IMG/VR virus record: IMGVR_UViG_3300020428_000042
Coordinates: 1-34,035 of that record
From: a virus
DNA: 34,035 bases
Strand: one strand, 5' to 3'
The notes under the pieces were generated by a model. The model worked only from the letters and a program-made list of their open reading frames with translations, did not search any database and was not told the origin of the DNA. How positions within the stretch are numbered: position 1 is the stretch's first letter; each line of letters begins with the position of its first letter. Both the position numbers and the translations under genes were made by a program. This document shows positions 10,447 through 21,900 of this stretch, in pieces.

Positions 10447-10644
10447 ATGGATACCTGGCATAATCCTGGTTACTTTAAAAGGAATAATGGAGGCAAATTA
10501 GTGGAAGTTGACAATAGGACTCTGATTACAGAGACTGACTCGGATCATCAGTTAGAAAAAATTGCTAAACGCAATGTAAATCTACCCAAAGAAGAACTAT
10601 ACGATCCTTCTGTGGAAATAACTGATTGGGAAGTGACTAAATAG
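10447..10644 (+). CDS. small hypothetical protein before gp25
   Basis: A 65-residue protein starts MDTWHNPGYFKRNNGGKLVE and continues with VDNRTLITETDSDHQLEKIA and NLPKEELYDPSVEITDWEV. No cysteine or membrane segment is present. The Pro/Asn/Gly-rich start and alternating polarity suggest an extended or beta structure. It is the first gene after the 10416 late motif and precedes gp25 by 29 bases, so it may be a baseplate-associated or assembly protein, but this is inference from position only. Confidence 0.65.
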   Translation: MDTWHNPGYFKRNNGGKLVEVDNRTLITETDSDHQLEKIAKRNVNLPKEELYDPSVEITDWEVTK

Positions 10645-10673
10645 ATATTAAATAATAGTATTAAATAAATATC

Positions 10674-11075
10674 ATGCCCTTAGAGCGATCCAGCATTGGA
10701 TTTAAGGACATTAGTTTGTCTTTAAAGCGTAATCCACTCACAAAGGACATTTTAGTTCTTAAAAATGAGAATGCTATAGCTCGTTCTGTGCAAAATCTTG
10801 TTCTTACCCTTCAAGGTGAGAAAATGTTCGATCCAGATCTTGGATGTGCAGTAAACAGACTACTATTTGAGAATGTAGATATGTTTACAGCAGATAATCT
10901 AAGAAGAGAGATTGAATCTGTCATTGAGAACTACGAACCTAGGGTAGACATTGATACAATCACTGTAGAACCTGATTTTGAAGGTAATGCAATGGATGTA
11001 AAAATAGTATACGTGATAATTGGGATAAATGCTTCACCTCAGCAGTTATCTTTTGTCTTATTACCGACACGATAG
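10674..11075 (+). CDS. gp25: baseplate wedge / sheath initiator gp25
   Basis: The 133-residue product matches the GPW/gp25 family in length (T4 gp25 is 132) and pattern: an early ISLSLKRNPLTKDIL, then the conserved core IARSVQNLVLTLQGEKMFDPDLGCAVNRLLFE (about 35-66), and strands leading to FVLLPTR. gp25-type proteins sit at the top of the baseplate wedge and nucleate sheath polymerisation. No catalytic lysozyme residues are expected in gp25. The gene begins the wedge block and abuts gp6 with no gap. The NATAAATA at 10664-10671 is too close to ATG 10674 to serve it. Confidence 0.9.
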   Translation: MPLERSSIGFKDISLSLKRNPLTKDILVLKNENAIARSVQNLVLTLQGEKMFDPDLGCAVNRLLFENVDMFTADNLRREIESVIENYEPRVDIDTITVEPDFEGNAMDVKIVYVIIGINASPQQLSFVLLPTR

Positions 11076-12983
11076 ATGGCATTAGTAAACTTTTCTAATT
11101 TAGATTTTGATCAGATAAAGACTCAAGTCAAGAGTTATCTGCGAACTAACAGTGACTTCACAGATTTTGACTTTGATGGGTCTAATTTCTCTATTTTATT
11201 AGATACGTTAGCATACAATACGTACATATCAGCGTATAATGCTAATATGTTGTCTAATGAGGTGTTTATTGATGGTGCTACTTTAAGAGAAAACGTTGTA
11301 TCTTTGGCAAGAAACGTTGGTTACATGCCTAGATCTAATGTAGCAGCAAAAGCAAAGATATCCTTCTTCATATCTACTAGTACTTTAACAAAAAACCCTA
11401 CTACAATCACTCTTAGGAAGGGTATTGTAGCAACAAGTGCTTCAAATTTTGGAAAACAAAGTTATACATTCTCAATTCCTGAAGATATTATAGTTCCAGT
11501 CTCTGGTGGTATTGCTACTTTTGATGCAATAGGTGTTTATGAGGGTATTTACCTAACAGAAACCTATACTTATAACAGTTTAAACAAAGATCAGAGGTTT
11601 ATTCTCAATAACACTAACATTGATACCTCTTTATTGAGAATTGAAGTAAGAGAATCTAAAGAAAGTTCAATAACTAGGAAGTATAAGTACGTAAACAATA
11701 TTAGTGAGTTAAACAATACTGATGATGTCTTCTTTTTGAATGAAATTGAAGACCAAAGGTATGAAATATTCTTTGGTGATGGTATTTTTGGAAGAAAATT
11801 GCAAGATGATAACTACATTATTGCCTCATATATTGTTACTGCATCTGAAGAAGCAAATGGAATATCAGAATTTACCTTTGTAGGTAGATTACACGATAAT
11901 GATGGTAATATAGTTAAGGTCTCATCACCTATTGTGACTGCAGATGAGTCTTCTGGTGGTGGTACTGCTATTGAAACTGTTGCTTCAGTTAAGAAATTTG
12001 CCCCTAGAGTCTATGCATCTCAAAATAGAGCAGTAACAGCAACAGACTATGAGACAATTTTACCCCAAATATTCCCTGAAACTGAATCAGTTGCTGTATT
12101 TGGTGGTGAAGAGTTAACTCCACCTAAGTTTGGTAAGGTTTATATCACTGTAAAACCTAGAAATGGTACATATTTACCAAATAATATTAAAGACAACCTA
12201 AAAATTGCTCTTAAGAAGTATGCAGTAGCAGGAATTCTTCCAGAATTTATTGATTTGAAGTACCTTTATGTTGAATATAACTCTTCTGTTTATTATAATG
12301 AGAATTTGGGTACTGCTCAACAGTTAAAAACAACAATAACTAACAATATTAACAAGTATTCTGCATCAACAGACCTAAACAAGTACGGTTCTAGGTTTAA
12401 ATATAGTAAATTCCTTAAGATGCTCGATGATTCTGATCGTGCAATTACCTCAAACATCACAATGGTTAATATGAGGAGGGACTTAAAGGTCTTGATTAAT
12501 GAAGTTGCTGAATATGAAATATGTTTTGGTAATGAATTCCATGTAAAAAATGCAGCAGGGTATAACTTTAAGACTTCTGGAGTGTCAGTTAGTGGTATAA
12601 CAGGTACTGTTTACTTTAGTGACATACCAGATCCAGATCTTTTAACAGGAACTGTAATTATCTTTAAGTTGGATGCTACACAAACACCTATAGTTGTACG
12701 TCAAAATGCAGGTAAAATTGACTATAAAAAAGGTGAGGTTACTATTAATGCACTAAATATTACTGCTACTACCAAGAAGGCATCTGGAGACCAAATAATT
12801 GAGGTCTCTGCAATTCCAAAGTCAAATGACATTATTGGAAAACAGGATTTATACTTACAATTAAGTTCATCATCATCAAGTATTACAATGGTATCAGACA
12901 CCATATCTTCTGGAGCGGAACTCTCAGGATCAGGATATATAGTATCATCTAGTTACACCGACGAAGAGTACGTAAGGCTGTAA
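11076..12983 (+). CDS. gp6: baseplate wedge protein gp6
   Basis: A 635-residue protein (T4 gp6 is 660) starts MALVNFSNLDFDQIKTQVKS. The N-terminal region (SYLRTNSDFTDFDFDGSN, then LLDTLAYNTYISAYNANML) is typical of cyanophage gp6 and gpJ-like wedge proteins. The block ATDYETILPQIFPETESVAV followed by FGKVYITVKPRNG (about residues 320-365) is the family's most recognisable stretch. gp6 forms the inner ring that links neighbouring wedges, contacting gp25, gp7 and gp53. It is adjacent to gp25 (no gap) and four bases before the giant gene, consistent with one late operon. Confidence 0.9.
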   Translation: MALVNFSNLDFDQIKTQVKSYLRTNSDFTDFDFDGSNFSILLDTLAYNTYISAYNANMLSNEVFIDGATLRENVVSLARNVGYMPRSNVAAKAKISFFISTSTLTKNPTTITLRKGIVATSASNFGKQSYTFSIPEDIIVPVSGGIATFDAIGVYEGIYLTETYTYNSLNKDQRFILNNTNIDTSLLRIEVRESKESSITRKYKYVNNISELNNTDDVFFLNEIEDQRYEIFFGDGIFGRKLQDDNYIIASYIVTASEEANGISEFTFVGRLHDNDGNIVKVSSPIVTADESSGGGTAIETVASVKKFAPRVYASQNRAVTATDYETILPQIFPETESVAVFGGEELTPPKFGKVYITVKPRNGTYLPNNIKDNLKIALKKYAVAGILPEFIDLKYLYVEYNSSVYYNENLGTAQQLKTTITNNINKYSASTDLNKYGSRFKYSKFLKMLDDSDRAITSNITMVNMRRDLKVLINEVAEYEICFGNEFHVKNAAGYNFKTSGVSVSGITGTVYFSDIPDPDLLTGTVIIFKLDATQTPIVVRQNAGKIDYKKGEVTINALNITATTKKASGDQIIEVSAIPKSNDIIGKQDLYLQLSSSSSSITMVSDTISSGAELSGSGYIVSSSYTDEEYVRL

Positions 12984-12987
12984 AGAT

Positions 12988-15900
12988 ATGCAAAAAAATA
13001 GAGTAAAAGCCCGCCATTTAGTACAGGATCATGTGCCTAATTTTGTTAGGGACAATTATCCAGAATTTCAAGACTTTCTTAGAACCTATTATAAGTCTGT
13101 AGAATCACCAGGTGGTGCTACCGATATACTTAATAATATTGATCAATATGTAAGATTAGAGAATTTATCAGAACTAGTATATTTTACAGATACTACTTCT
13201 GGTATTGGATTGTTTAATGATACAATAAATGTAAGTGACACTACAGGGTTTCCAGAAAAGCATGGTTTAATTCAAATTGATAGTGAAGTTATCAGTTATG
13301 AATCTAAAACTGCAACTACTTTTGTTGGTTGTGAGAGGGGTTTTAGTGGAATAACATCATACAAAGGTGAGTCTGATGATAGTTTAACCTTTAGTGATAC
13401 AGAAGTATCTGAACATGTTTCTGGATCAGTAACATATAATTTACATGCTCTATTCTTATTTGAGTTTTATAGGAAGTATAAAGCACAATATACACCAGGA
13501 TTTGAAGACATATCCTTCTTTGATGCAATTAATGAGAAAATTATAGTTTCTAGATTAAAAGATTTTTATGCTGCTAAAGGTGCTAGTTCTTCTTTTGATA
13601 TACTTTTTAAAATAATTTTTGGTGTTGATATATCTGTTGTTAAACCTAGAGACTTTTTAATACAACCATCCGATGCAGATTATAGAATTGTTAGAGATTT
13701 AGTTGTACAACCACTAGTTGGTGATCCTAATGATTTAATTAATAGGACTCTTTTTCAAGATGAAACTGATGTTATTCAAAAAGCAACAGGTTCTATTACT
13801 GCTGTAGAACAATTAATTAAAGACAATCAGGTTTACTATAGATTAAGTCTTGATTATAACCCAGATATTGAACTTTTTAAGTTTACTGTTCATCCCAAAA
13901 CACGACTTACTGAAGCAGTTGGTTTAGGACAAGATTTTATTGATGTTGACTCTACTACAAGTTTTCCTGAATCTGGAACTCTTCAAACTACAGTTGCTGG
14001 TGTTATATACGATATTCCCTATACTTCTAAGTCATCTACTCAGTTCTTTGGTCTAGTTGCTCCTGTTGCACTTGATAATTCTGCTAATATAACAACACCA
14101 GACTATGCATATGCTGTAGATAATGATGAAAATGATATAAGAGTTAAAATAACTGGTGTTCTTGGTGATTTAATCTATGATGCTGAGGCATCAAATTATT
14201 ATTCTCCAGGAGATCAGGTAGAGATTGTATCTTTGGGATATGACACTCAGGAACAGTTATATAAGAGTTGGATTTTAAATATTACTCCTGAATATGATGT
14301 TCAGGAAATAATACGATTAACCACTGCTATTAATGGTGCTGCACAGTATAGAATTACTACTTTTGATCCTCATGTATTCACTTTAGGTGATATTGGAACT
14401 TTAACTTCTAGTACGGGACAGGTTTATCAGGTAAGTGTCCTTGCTGTTAGTGATGAGAGAAAATTTGATGTTAATTTACCTGCAAATATTAATCTAAGTG
14501 AAACCTTTATCGTTAGAAGAGGAATTTCTAAGGTTTCTGCAACAAATCTTCCAGATTTGACAAAAGTATCTGCTAATATGCAGAATGTGTATACTCATGA
14601 GAATAATGCAGGTGGAAGAGATGCATATGTTGTATCTTCATCATTACCAGATTACTTTAATACTCCGATTGTACCAAAGGATCAATCTGTACTTTTTGGT
14701 GGATCATTTAATGGATTTGAATTAAATATAGGTTCTAATCCGTTTTATAGTGGTGATGCTGTTTGGTATAGTGCTAATAATAACATTCCACTCAATATAC
14801 CTGAAGGTCAATATTTCATTAAAAAAGTAAATGCAAGCACAATCAATCTTGCAACTAGTAAATCAAATATTGCAAATGGAATATTTGTAAGAGTTTTTGG
14901 TACAGTAACTAATAATAAATTTGAATTGATAGATTTTTATGGTAAATCTATCAAACCACAAAATATAGTTAGAAAATTTAGTAAACCTGAGGTCTCAGAT
15001 TCTTCAGAGGTTACAACTCCAGGTCAGACTGGAATGTTCCTTAATGGTGTAGAAGTATTAAACTATAAATCTAGTGATTTAGTTTATTATGGAGAACTTG
15101 ATGGTATTAATGTTGCTGCAGTTGGAGATTCTAATTATGATGTTATTAATCCACCATTACTTCACATTGAAGACCGTATAGGTGTTGGTGCAACTGGTGT
15201 CTGCAACCTTACTGGATCATTAAAAAGAATTGACATTATTGATAAGGGTTTTGACTATGTAACAGATCCAACTGTAACAATTTTTGGTGGTGAAGGTAAT
15301 GGTGCAGAAGCAAAATGTAATTTATCTAAAGTTACTCATAAAATATACTTTAATGCTGCATCACAATATACTGATGTAAATCTTACTAATAATACTATTG
15401 GTTTTAGTACATATCACAAATTAAGGGATCAAGAAGAAGTAATCTATAAGAATGAAGGACAATCTGCAATTGGTGGATTAGTAGATAAGTCAATTTATTT
15501 TGCTAATATAATTGATGATCGAACAATCAAACTTCATAATACTTATGAAAATGCTATTTCTGGTATAGGTACTGTTGATCTTACTTCAAATGGAGAAGGT
15601 CTTCAGTTTATTGAAGCATATAATAAAAAGAGTATAGTTTCTTCTATAGAAGTTGTTGAAGGTGGTACTGGATATCAGAATAAGACCTTATACTTTGGTC
15701 CAGAACAAGTTAATATAAACAATAATTGTCTTGAATTAAAAGATCACAATTATAAAGATAAGCAGACTGTAATATTCATAAATGAGGGTGGTTCATTCCC
15801 TGTAGGTGTTGCATCTACTACGCAGTGGATGGTAAAGGTTTTAGATAAGGATAATATTAGACTTGCAAGGAAAGTTAATGTTGGTACTGGTGAAAGTCTT

Positions 15901-18900
15901 AGTTCTGATCACTTCTATGTGAATAATAGATTCTTTGATTTTAGTGACAAAGGAACAGGTAATCACAAATTAACTTATACTCCAATTACAGTTACTGTTG
16001 ATGGTCCTATAGGTGTTAGTACATTTGCTGGTCAAGATTTTAGAACAAGAATAAGACCTTTATTCACAGGATATGTTGATTCAATATCATTAAGTGAAAG
16101 GGGTACTAATTATGGTGATAGTGAGGTTATGAACTATAACCGTCAACCAGTTATTACTTTGATTAATGGTAACTATGCTCAGTTAACACCTCTAGTATCT
16201 TCTGCTGGAGAAATTATTGACGTAGTTATTAATAATTTGGGAGAAGGATATAATTCAGTACCAACTATTGAGATTGATGGTGATGGATCTGGTGCAATCT
16301 TGACTCCTATTATTGTAGATGGCAAGGTAACTGCAGTTAAGATTATTAATAATGGATTTGGATATAAAAGAACTAATACTTACTTAAGAGTTGTTGAGAC
16401 TGGTAGTGGTGCTAAATTTGAAGCAAAAATTAAAACTTGGAATATTAACCTTGTTCAAAGACTGTTATTATCAGGACAGATAGCTGCTGATGATGGTGTT
16501 CTTGCATTAGGATTAGCATCAAACAAAGAAATTGAATATTGTCATGCATTCTCTCCAAGAGAATTACGTAGGAAATTACTTTCCACATCAGTTGATATAG
16601 ATGGAAGTACTCTTTTTAGAGCAGATATTTTTAATGAAACCAATACTACAAAATATCACTCACCTATTGTTGGTTGGGCATATGATGGACATCCAATTTA
16701 TGGTCCTTATGGATATGCTAATAGGGAAGGTGGTGCTGTAAGAAGACTTAATACTGGTTATGAATTAAGAGTTGATGTGTCTGGAATTAGACCTCCAAGT
16801 TATTCATCTGGTGTATTTGTAGAAGATTATGTCTTTATTGGTGGTGGGGACTTAGATCAGCACAATGGACGCTTCTGTAAGACCCCTGAATTCCCTAATG
16901 GTACATATGCTTACTTCTTGACGATTGACTCTGCTCAGGAGGTTGCAGGACCATTTGCGGGTTATCTAAAACCTGTATTCCCTTATGTTATTGGTCCAAC
17001 TTTTAAAGGTTCATCAAATCGTTATAACTTTAGTCAATTCTCTAGTTTAGACTTTGTTGATATTAATACTACTGATTGGACTAGGTATACCAGCAATTAT
17101 TCTATTAGAGGTAAAAACTCTAGATATTCTGGATTTATTCAACCTAACATATTCAGTGAAGGATTTACTGAGGTTGTCTCTACAAATGCAGGATCTGTTG
17201 ATTCACTTAATATTATTGCTCCAGGTGATAACTATGCTATTGGTGATAATATATTCTTCAATAATGAAGGAACAAGTGGATCTGGTGTATATGCTCGTAT
17301 AGAATCAATTCAAGGTAAAAAAGTTAATAATATTTTTTCTTCTGTATACGAAAATAGTCAAGTTCAGTTTACTCCTGTACTTGGTAAAGGTAGATATATT
17401 GGAATAGGATCTACTCCTCACAATTATAGTGGTGGTGATATTGTATCAATTCAGAATTTAAATATTTTAGCAACAGAGTTTGCTAAAACATACAGTGTTG
17501 GTATTGCAACTAATAGATTAACATTAGTATCTGATGTTCCTGCTTCAAGTGCTACTGGAATTACTACTTACATTAATGTTACTGGTACTTTAACATTTCC
17601 AACAATTGCTGTAGATGATATTTACGAATCAAAAGATGAGCAAGTTAGAATTTTAAGTATTGATTCCAAAAACTCTAGAATTAGAGTAAGAAGAAATATT
17701 ACTGGTTTAGCAACAGAAACGAGTCATTTATCTGGTGCTTTCTTAAATGAAAAACCAAGAAAGTTTACTATTAATACTGGTTATACAACAACTACTCAAT
17801 ATAAACTTGATCGTATTCTTTATTTTGAACCAGAAGAATCTGTTGGACTTATAAGTGAGAATTTAGTTTTATATTCTGATCCAGTATCTCTCAGTGCAAG
17901 TACTTGGGGTAAGACAGAAGTAGCTAATGGTATAGGAACAATCACTTATTATGCTGATAAGACTCCAGATGGCAATATTGCTGCTGCTAAGGTTGGAATT
18001 GCTACAACAGTATCTGCTACTGATACATTTGTATTAGAGAATGGTGTATTCTCACTTTCAGGTAATGTTCATACAGTATCTGCTTTCTTAAAAGGAGAAA
18101 ATGGTGGAGAAGAAGTATGGATGATTCTACGTGATACTGCTGTAAATGTTTACTATCATCAAAAGATAACTCTTGGTAGAGAATGGAGAAGATACAAGTT
18201 TACTGCTACAACTAATGCTAACCCACATAAAGTAGGGTTTGGTGCTAATGGAGTCGCTGTAGGGTCAGGAACGACTATTAGAGCAACATTGAATAGTACT
18301 CCAACATTCTATGTTTGTGGTGTACAGGTAGAACAAAGTGAATTTATGTCTCCTTATGTTCCAACATATGATACACAAATTTTAAGTTCTGCTAAAAAGG
18401 TTGGTAAAACATATTTACAAAATCCTGCTGCAAGTGTAGACAGTTTTACTCCTGTCCCAAATGCATTTTATATTCCAGGACATGGTTTATTAACTGGTGA
18501 GAAAATAATTTATAATGTTGGTGCTGGTGGTAGTGGTCCAGCAGTTAGTGTTGGTTCTACAAGTTATTGGTTAACTGATAATACAGAATTATATGCTGCT
18601 GTTTATAACGATGAATTTGTTGGTATATCAACTAATCAAATTGGTATTGGAACTACTGGAACCTTTGTTGGTGTTGGTACAGATGATGTTGGAGTTTTGA
18701 ATATTGATAGTTTTGGATCTGGAACTGAGCATAGCTTTAAAACAACATATAATGAAATAATTACTGGTGATATTATTAAGAAGACAGCAACTGTTGCTAC
18801 TGCTTCTACACATGGTTTAACTGATGGTGATATTGTTGATCTTAAAGTATTATCTGGAATTCAAACAACATTTGTTGTTAAGTATGATGATGGTAATAGA

Positions 18901-21900
18901 AGATTGCTTATAAACCCTGTTTCATTTGCATCTACTAATGTTAATGTAACAAACAATTCACTTTATATTCAAAATCATGGATTTAGAATGGGTGAGAAGG
19001 TTATCCATAACTCATCTACACCTGCTGGTGGATTAGTTGATTCTGCAATTTATTATATTGTTGTTATTGACGAAAATACCTTTAAATTATCCAATTTATT
19101 TTATGATGAATTAAGTTCAGATAAGGATATTTCAATTGTTGGTATAACCACTCAAGGAGATGGTAGATTAAGTCCAGTTAATCCAGAAATTCAAGCATTT
19201 AGAAATAATACTGTTATATTTGATTTGTCAGATAGTTCTTTGGCAAATAGTGGATTCCCTGCCTTTGAATTTGATATTTACACTGATAAATCATGTACAG
19301 ACCCATTTTTTACTGTAAATGAGAATGTAGGAATTACTAGTATTGTATTAGATTTCCAAGTTACTAAATCTGGTGTTATTGGACAACAAAATGCTAACTT
19401 GAGTTTAATTATTGATGATAAAACACCATCAAGTCTTTATTATAATGTAAAACCTCTTAAGAACGCTGGTGCGTCTGCATCTAAAGTTGAAGCATTTAGT
19501 GATGACTTTAATGTTCTTAATCCCAATAGATTAACTATTGTTGGTAGTAAGTTTGATTCTTATACAAGGATTACTGGAGTAACTACAAATACATTTGATT
19601 ATACTATAATAGAAACACCAGAAATAAGTTCTTACGATGCTACTCTTGGTGAGGCAGATCTCAAGTATAATACTACTTCAACATCTGCTCGTGGTCCTGT
19701 TGGTGATATATCATTAGATTCTAGTGGATCTGGTTATAAGAGATTACCTTATCTTGATAAGGTTGTTAGTGTTGCTGGAACTGGAGCACTATTCCTTCCT
19801 AGAAGTTCTACTATTGGACAATTAACAGAAGTTGTTTTAACTGATATTGGATTTGATTATCCTGCAGATAATACATTAAGACCTGCTGCTGCTTTACCTG
19901 CAACATATAAGATTGAACCTTTATCTAAGTTTGACCTTATTAGAGTTAAAGATCCTGGAACTAATTACTTCATAGCACCAGATATAGTTGTTGTTGATGG
20001 ATTTACTGGTCGTGTTAATACTGAAGCATTCTTAAGATATGATGTTGGTGATACTGAAGTAGAAATTGTTAGAAATACAACTGGTTTATATAATGTTACT
20101 CCAGTTTTGATGCCAGTTAATAATCCAAATGGTACAAGAATTGATAATATAGTATTTGATGCAAATACTGGTGATGTTGTAGTTTCATTTGCAGTAACAT
20201 TCACTAGTGTAGAAGATTATCCATATCAGACTGGTAAACGAGTAATTGTTGAAAATACTAATACTCAAACAGCATTTACTGGTAGAGGATATAACTCTTC
20301 TGCTTATGAATATAAACTATTCACGTTAACTGATGTAGATGCAAATATAGGCGGTGATTTCCCAACAATTACATATAATATTAAGGAAGATTTACTACCT
20401 GGAGAAGATCCTGGTGTATTTGATAGTTTTGATTCTTTTGGAACTGTAACTCCAGAAATATACTTCCCAGAATTTGAGGTATTCTTAGAAAAAGACAAAT
20501 TTAAAAAAGGTGAGTTTATTACTGCTCAAGATAACAATACTGGAGTGGTTCAAGAGTATGATGAGAAGAATGAGTTCCTAAAAGTTAGATCTAAGGATCA
20601 ATTTAACAAAGGTGATGTTATTATTGGGCAATCTTCACAAAACCAAGGTTTAATCTCATCTGTTGATGGTATTAGAGGTCAATATAAGATTAGTTCTAAT
20701 AGTATAACCAAAAAAGGTTGGAAGAAGGATACTGGTAAGTTAAATCAATTCTTCCAGAGAATGCATGATAATGAATATTATCAATACTTCTCATATTCTG
20801 TAAGATCTCCAATATCTCTTGAAAAATGGGATCATTTGGTAAGTAATCTAAATCATACTTCTGGATATAAAAAATTTGCTGAGTTAATAGCAGATTCTTA
20901 TGACCCATCAATAGTTGGAATGGGTACAGGTCAGGATCTTAATGCTTTTATTGCAGTCTCTGATTTAACAAGTATTGTTGATCTTAATACTATAAAGGAT
21001 TTTGATACTGCTAGAGAAAAAGCAATCACAGTAAGTAATAAATTAGTCTCTAATGAGATTCTTTTTGGATTACCATTTTTAGCAAAATATCAAGAATTTA
21101 TTGGTAATAGAGTTCTAGCTATTGATGATTTTAGTGTAGATTTTGATGGTGATAGGAGAGACTTTGGATTATTCTGTGACGGGTCTCCAATTTTTGAACA
21201 AACCTTTAATGGTAGTGATGATACTATTGTTGATGTAAGTGAGGAATCAGTTAATCTTGGTAATCATTACTTTGTATCAGGTGAAGAAATTGATTATATT
21301 CCACCTAATAATGACTTTGCAAATGCAATTGATATTGTTGCTACTGACTTTGGTCCTGGTATTGGAACTACTACTAAACTACCTGGATCATTCCATGTGG
21401 TTAAATTGGATAATCAAAGAATACAGGTTGCTGCATCTGCAACAGATTCTCTTAGATTTAATCCTGTAGTTGTTGGATTTAATTCTGTTGGTATTGGTAG
21501 CACTCATAGGTTTAGAGGAAAGTCTCCAAATAATAGATTATTGATAACTGTTAATGGAACAATACAGTCTCCAATTGTATCTACAGCAAATACTCTTGCT
21601 ATAGGTTCTGTAACGGTTGGTGTTGGTTCTACACAAATAGGTGTAAGTGGTATTACATCAATCTTCAGTGGTGATTTAGTCAAGGTAGAAGACGAAATAA
21701 TGCTTGTTGCTGGTGTTGACAAACCAAACAACTTATTAACCATTAGAAGAGGATGGATGGGTACTACAGATGCATCCCATTCTGGATTCTCAACTATTAC
21801 GAAATATACAGGTAATTACAATATTGTTAATAATGACATTCACTTCTCCGAAGGAATGTGGGGTGATATTCCAGTTGGACTTGGAACAACTGCTACTAGC

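Noticed and set aside
10664-10671. AATAAATA directly before gp25
   Set aside because: Only two bases before ATG 10674; a transcript from it would start inside the gene.
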